Assembly: GCF_000403455.2 (NCBI RefSeq)
Contig: NZ_KE159781.1
Location: 205,271-269,270, forward strand
Origin: Dorea sp. 5-2
Lineage (GTDB): Bacteria > Bacillota > Clostridia > Lachnospirales > Lachnospiraceae
Length of the DNA stretch: 64,000 bases
Reading direction: 5' to 3'
The notes beneath the pieces are model-generated. The model was not told the DNA's origin. It was given only the letters and a program-made list of their open reading frames with translations, and searched no databases. The position numbers and the translations under genes are program-made. Positions 61,837 to 64,000 of the stretch are shown one piece after another (the first letter of the stretch is position 1; each line of letters starts with the position of its first letter).

Positions 61837-63396
61837 ATGGAGAAAAGGATTGCATTTTTCGGAACCCTCTTGCTTGCATGTATCGCCTTTTTGTGCTATC
61901 TTTCGGTGGAAAAGGCGATCGTAGAAAGGGAGCAGGAGAGCATGAAAAGTCTTGCAAAGGTAAATGCACAAAGTCTTAAGACCAGCCTGCGGGCGAAGAG
62001 TAACCTGATCTATGCTGCGCTTTCCGGTGATATGGAAGATGAAGAGGATATAAAGAAGGGGATGCTTAAGGTTGGGGAAAAAGGAAGCTATATCAGTCTT
62101 GGACAGCTGGGGAAACTGGAAGAATGGCGGCAAAAAGAGTGTAAGGAAGCGGGGGTAAGGCCGGGAGAGGTTGTGTCTGGTCCCATCTTCAGATCGGACG
62201 AGGGATATTATGTGCTCTGCATGACGAAGGCGGTGTATATGGATCAAAGCATCGCAGGGTACGTGCAGATTGAGCTGAATCTGGACGAAGTATATGCGGA
62301 AGAACAGGCGCTTTCGAATCTGCAGCTGGCGAACGGCGGATATTGTATCGTGAAGGATGCACATGGCACGACGATCATGCCGGGGGGAGCGCCGGCGGAG
62401 GAATTCTCTATCGCGAAGAAGGAGAAGAACGGGGTTTTGAGGGTGTGGATCTACCAAACGGAATACGGAGTACCGCAGAAGGTGCAGAAGCTTGTCTCTT
62501 ATGAAACGATTGATGTGGACGGGGAGGAATTTAACCTCTACATTGTCGAAGATTATCGTCAGATCATACGTCCGGTACGGAGTGTCGCCGTATATTTTTG
62601 CCTGTTTGGAATATTGATTTTTTCATGGATGGGATTTTTCATCTATAAGACAACGGCGCAGCAAAAGGAAGAAGAACAGAAGATGCTCATGCAGAAATAT
62701 AACCATTCCAAGACGATGGAAGTCTTAAGCGGAGCGATCGCCCATGAATTCAACAATATGATGACGCCGATCGTGCTATATGCAGAGATCCTGGGGGAAA
62801 ATGAGACCGTATGCAGGGAGATGCCGGAGGAAGTGTCGGAGCTTAAGAGCACGGCGAAACGCTGCGAAGAGCTGGCAGGGCAGCTGCTTAATTATAGCAG
62901 GCAGGGACGCATAGAGAAGCAAACCGTAGAATACGACGCTTCTTCGGCGGTGCAGGAAAGTGTGAATATGATCGAGCGGCTGCTGCCGAAGAATATCCGG
63001 CTAAAGACGAACCTGTGCAGGACGCCTTATTATGTAAGGGGACAGCTTGGTTCTCTGAATCAGATTCTACTGAATCTTACCACGAATGCGATCTATGAGA
63101 TGAAAGAGGACGGGGGAAGCCTGTATATCCGGTTCGGGCTCAGCACAGAATCCGACCGTTTCTTGCGGCTGCTCGTGGAGGATACCGGGAAGGGAATACC
63201 ATCAGAGATCCAAAGGCAGATATTCCGGCCGTTTTTTACGACCAAAGGAGCGGGAGACGGGACAGGAATCGGCTTGACGGTTGTAAAGCGCCTGACGGAA
63301 GAGCATGGAGGAAGTATCTTCGTGCAGACAGAAGAAGGAAGGGGAACAAGGTTTTTGTTGGAATTCCCGCGGGTATACCCGGACGGTGAGGAATAG
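61837..63396 (+). CDS. Membrane sensor histidine kinase
   Basis: A 519-residue kinase: an N-terminal helix (IAFFGTLLLACIAFLCYL), an extracellular Cache-like sensor (about 30-245), a second helix (VAVYFCLFGILIFSWMGFFIY), then HisKA with His303 in SGAIAHEFNNMMTPI and an HATPase (NLTTNAIYEM; DTGKGIP; GTGIGLTVVKRLTEEHGG). It forms a pair with the divergent OmpR-type regulator. Its start is close to GGAGATAAGTG. What it senses is unknown; its position suggests the metal or organometal handled by the locus. Confidence 0.9.
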   Translation: MEKRIAFFGTLLLACIAFLCYLSVEKAIVEREQESMKSLAKVNAQSLKTSLRAKSNLIYAALSGDMEDEEDIKKGMLKVGEKGSYISLGQLGKLEEWRQKECKEAGVRPGEVVSGPIFRSDEGYYVLCMTKAVYMDQSIAGYVQIELNLDEVYAEEQALSNLQLANGGYCIVKDAHGTTIMPGGAPAEEFSIAKKEKNGVLRVWIYQTEYGVPQKVQKLVSYETIDVDGEEFNLYIVEDYRQIIRPVRSVAVYFCLFGILIFSWMGFFIYKTTAQQKEEEQKMLMQKYNHSKTMEVLSGAIAHEFNNMMTPIVLYAEILGENETVCREMPEEVSELKSTAKRCEELAGQLLNYSRQGRIEKQTVEYDASSAVQESVNMIERLLPKNIRLKTNLCRTPYYVRGQLGSLNQILLNLTTNAIYEMKEDGGSLYIRFGLSTESDRFLRLLVEDTGKGIPSEIQRQIFRPFFTTKGAGDGTGIGLTVVKRLTEEHGGSIFVQTEEGRGTRFLLEFPRVYPDGEE

Positions 63397-63532
63397 GCAA
63401 AGACTATATCAGTATCGGGATCATAAATAATTGAGGGGAATTATCAGTATTTTGAATTAGACAGGACTATAAAACAGACTTATGATGAAAGAGTACATAT
63501 TAACATTTTGTAATATTTGGAATGAGGATAAT

Positions 63533-64000
63533 ATGAAACTGGAATACATAAGAAGTTTTATTGGAGTTGTGAATTATAAGAGCTTTTCCCTGGCGGCAAA
63601 GTATCTGTTCTTATCGCAGCCGACTATCAGCGCGCACATCAAACGTCTTGAAGAAGAATTAGGGGTACAGCTGTTGGTAAGGTCCACAAAGGATGTGATC
63701 TTATCAGAGGAAGGGCTGACCTTTTATCCATATGCGGTACAGCTGTTAGAGACGGAAAAAGAAGCCTTAAGCCGTCTGAATAAAGAAGAGAAATCTGAGG
63801 TGGGATTCGTGTCGATCGCCACTTCGTCTGTCCCGGGAAATTATATTTTCCCAGGATTTCTGGCGTATTTTCAGAAGCAGTGCGAGGGAATCTTTTTTCG
63901 TATATTGGAAGGGGACAGTGAGGACGTCATGCAGAAGGTCTTGCATTTTGAAGCGGAGATCGGGATCGGAGGCGTCAGAAGCACGAATGAAAAACTGCAT
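63533..64000 (+). CDS. LysR-family regulator, partial (runs off the window)
   Basis: The first 156 residues of a LysR regulator. The HTH reads EYIRSFIGVVNYKSFSLAAKYLFLSQPTISAHIKRLEEELGVQLL with RSTKDVILSEEG, then the start of the effector domain. ATG 63533 follows GAGG. The pattern recalls the 'selenium metabolism-associated LysR' group in NCBIfam, but I cannot verify that. Other Sec genes may follow beyond the edge. Confidence 0.88.
   Translation, partial: MKLEYIRSFIGVVNYKSFSLAAKYLFLSQPTISAHIKRLEEELGVQLLVRSTKDVILSEEGLTFYPYAVQLLETEKEALSRLNKEEKSEVGFVSIATSSVPGNYIFPGFLAYFQKQCEGIFFRILEGDSEDVMQKVLHFEAEIGIGGVRSTNEKLH

Overview
The window looks like chromosomal DNA from an anaerobic, low-to-moderate GC Firmicute, most likely a Lachnospiraceae-type Clostridium. 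The evidence is Gram-positive ribosome binding sites (AGGAGG), a T-box, a CIRCE element, pyruvate:ferredoxin oxidoreductase, a membrane pyrophosphatase, ATP-dependent PEP carboxykinase, an ECF transporter core, lipoprotein signal peptides, and several proteins of the 2-hydroxyacyl-CoA dehydratase / double-cubane reductase family. I saw no rRNA, tRNA, insertion sequence, prophage or CRISPR array.

Layout. 0.3-2.5 kb: ClC-type anion transporter and a small helical protein. 2.6-7.6 kb: a T-box leader, then a non-discriminating aspartyl-tRNA synthetase and gatCAB, which together make Asn-tRNA(Asn) by transamidation. 7.8-16.8 kb: a PurF paralog lacking the usual glutaminase cysteine, a family 3 glycosidase lipoprotein, a MacB/FtsX-type ABC exporter with a very large coiled-coil domain, and a DeoR regulator divergent from a divergent triosephosphate isomerase. 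16.9-21.3 kb: an AAA/PD-(D/E)XK protein, htpG behind a perfect CIRCE operator, and a broken GNAT gene. 21.3-26.4 kb: two GH4 glycosidases, each divergent from an AraC regulator. 26.6-37.7 kb: peptidyl-prolyl isomerase, a DMT exporter, EcfA1-EcfA2-EcfT-TruA, a cysteine-desulfurase-family enzyme, a hybrid histidine kinase, and a double-cubane reductase, DUF3343 and activase set. 37.8-51.3 kb: H+/Na+ pyrophosphatase, an AlbA/Schlafen-type regulator that looks like a discrete insertion (palindromic operator, flanked by 44-bp direct repeats), a DUF4230 protein, pckA, two CobW-type GTPases (one with a histidine-rich repeat), an SGNH hydrolase and nifJ.

The standout is 51.4-64 kb, a selenoprotein locus. 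Three adjacent genes are interrupted by an in-frame TGA: a thioredoxin-like protein (C-A-U-C), a solute-binding-like protein (C-U pair), and an ABC permease (U before the conserved A-E). Each TGA is followed by a perfect small hairpin with a G at the start of its loop, 16-25 nt downstream, which fits the bacterial SECIS rules. The same locus has an efflux permease, an ABC ATPase, a DsrE-like protein, a heavy-metal-associated protein and a protein ending in Cys-Cys-COOH. From memory this set matches the Sao proteins (SaoT, SaoE, SaoB, SaoA, SaoP, SaoD, SaoC) named by NCBIfam for a proposed selenocysteine-assisted organometallic system; I cannot check this here. Interleaved are two more double-cubane-type reductase subunits, a second DUF3343, a second NMT1-like binding protein, a two-component system, and a LysR gene that runs off the edge.

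The genes around it support a selenium-using organism: DUF3343 occurs twice, and a cysteine desulfurase of the EF2568 type is present. The Sec machinery itself (selA, selB, selC, selD) is not in the window.
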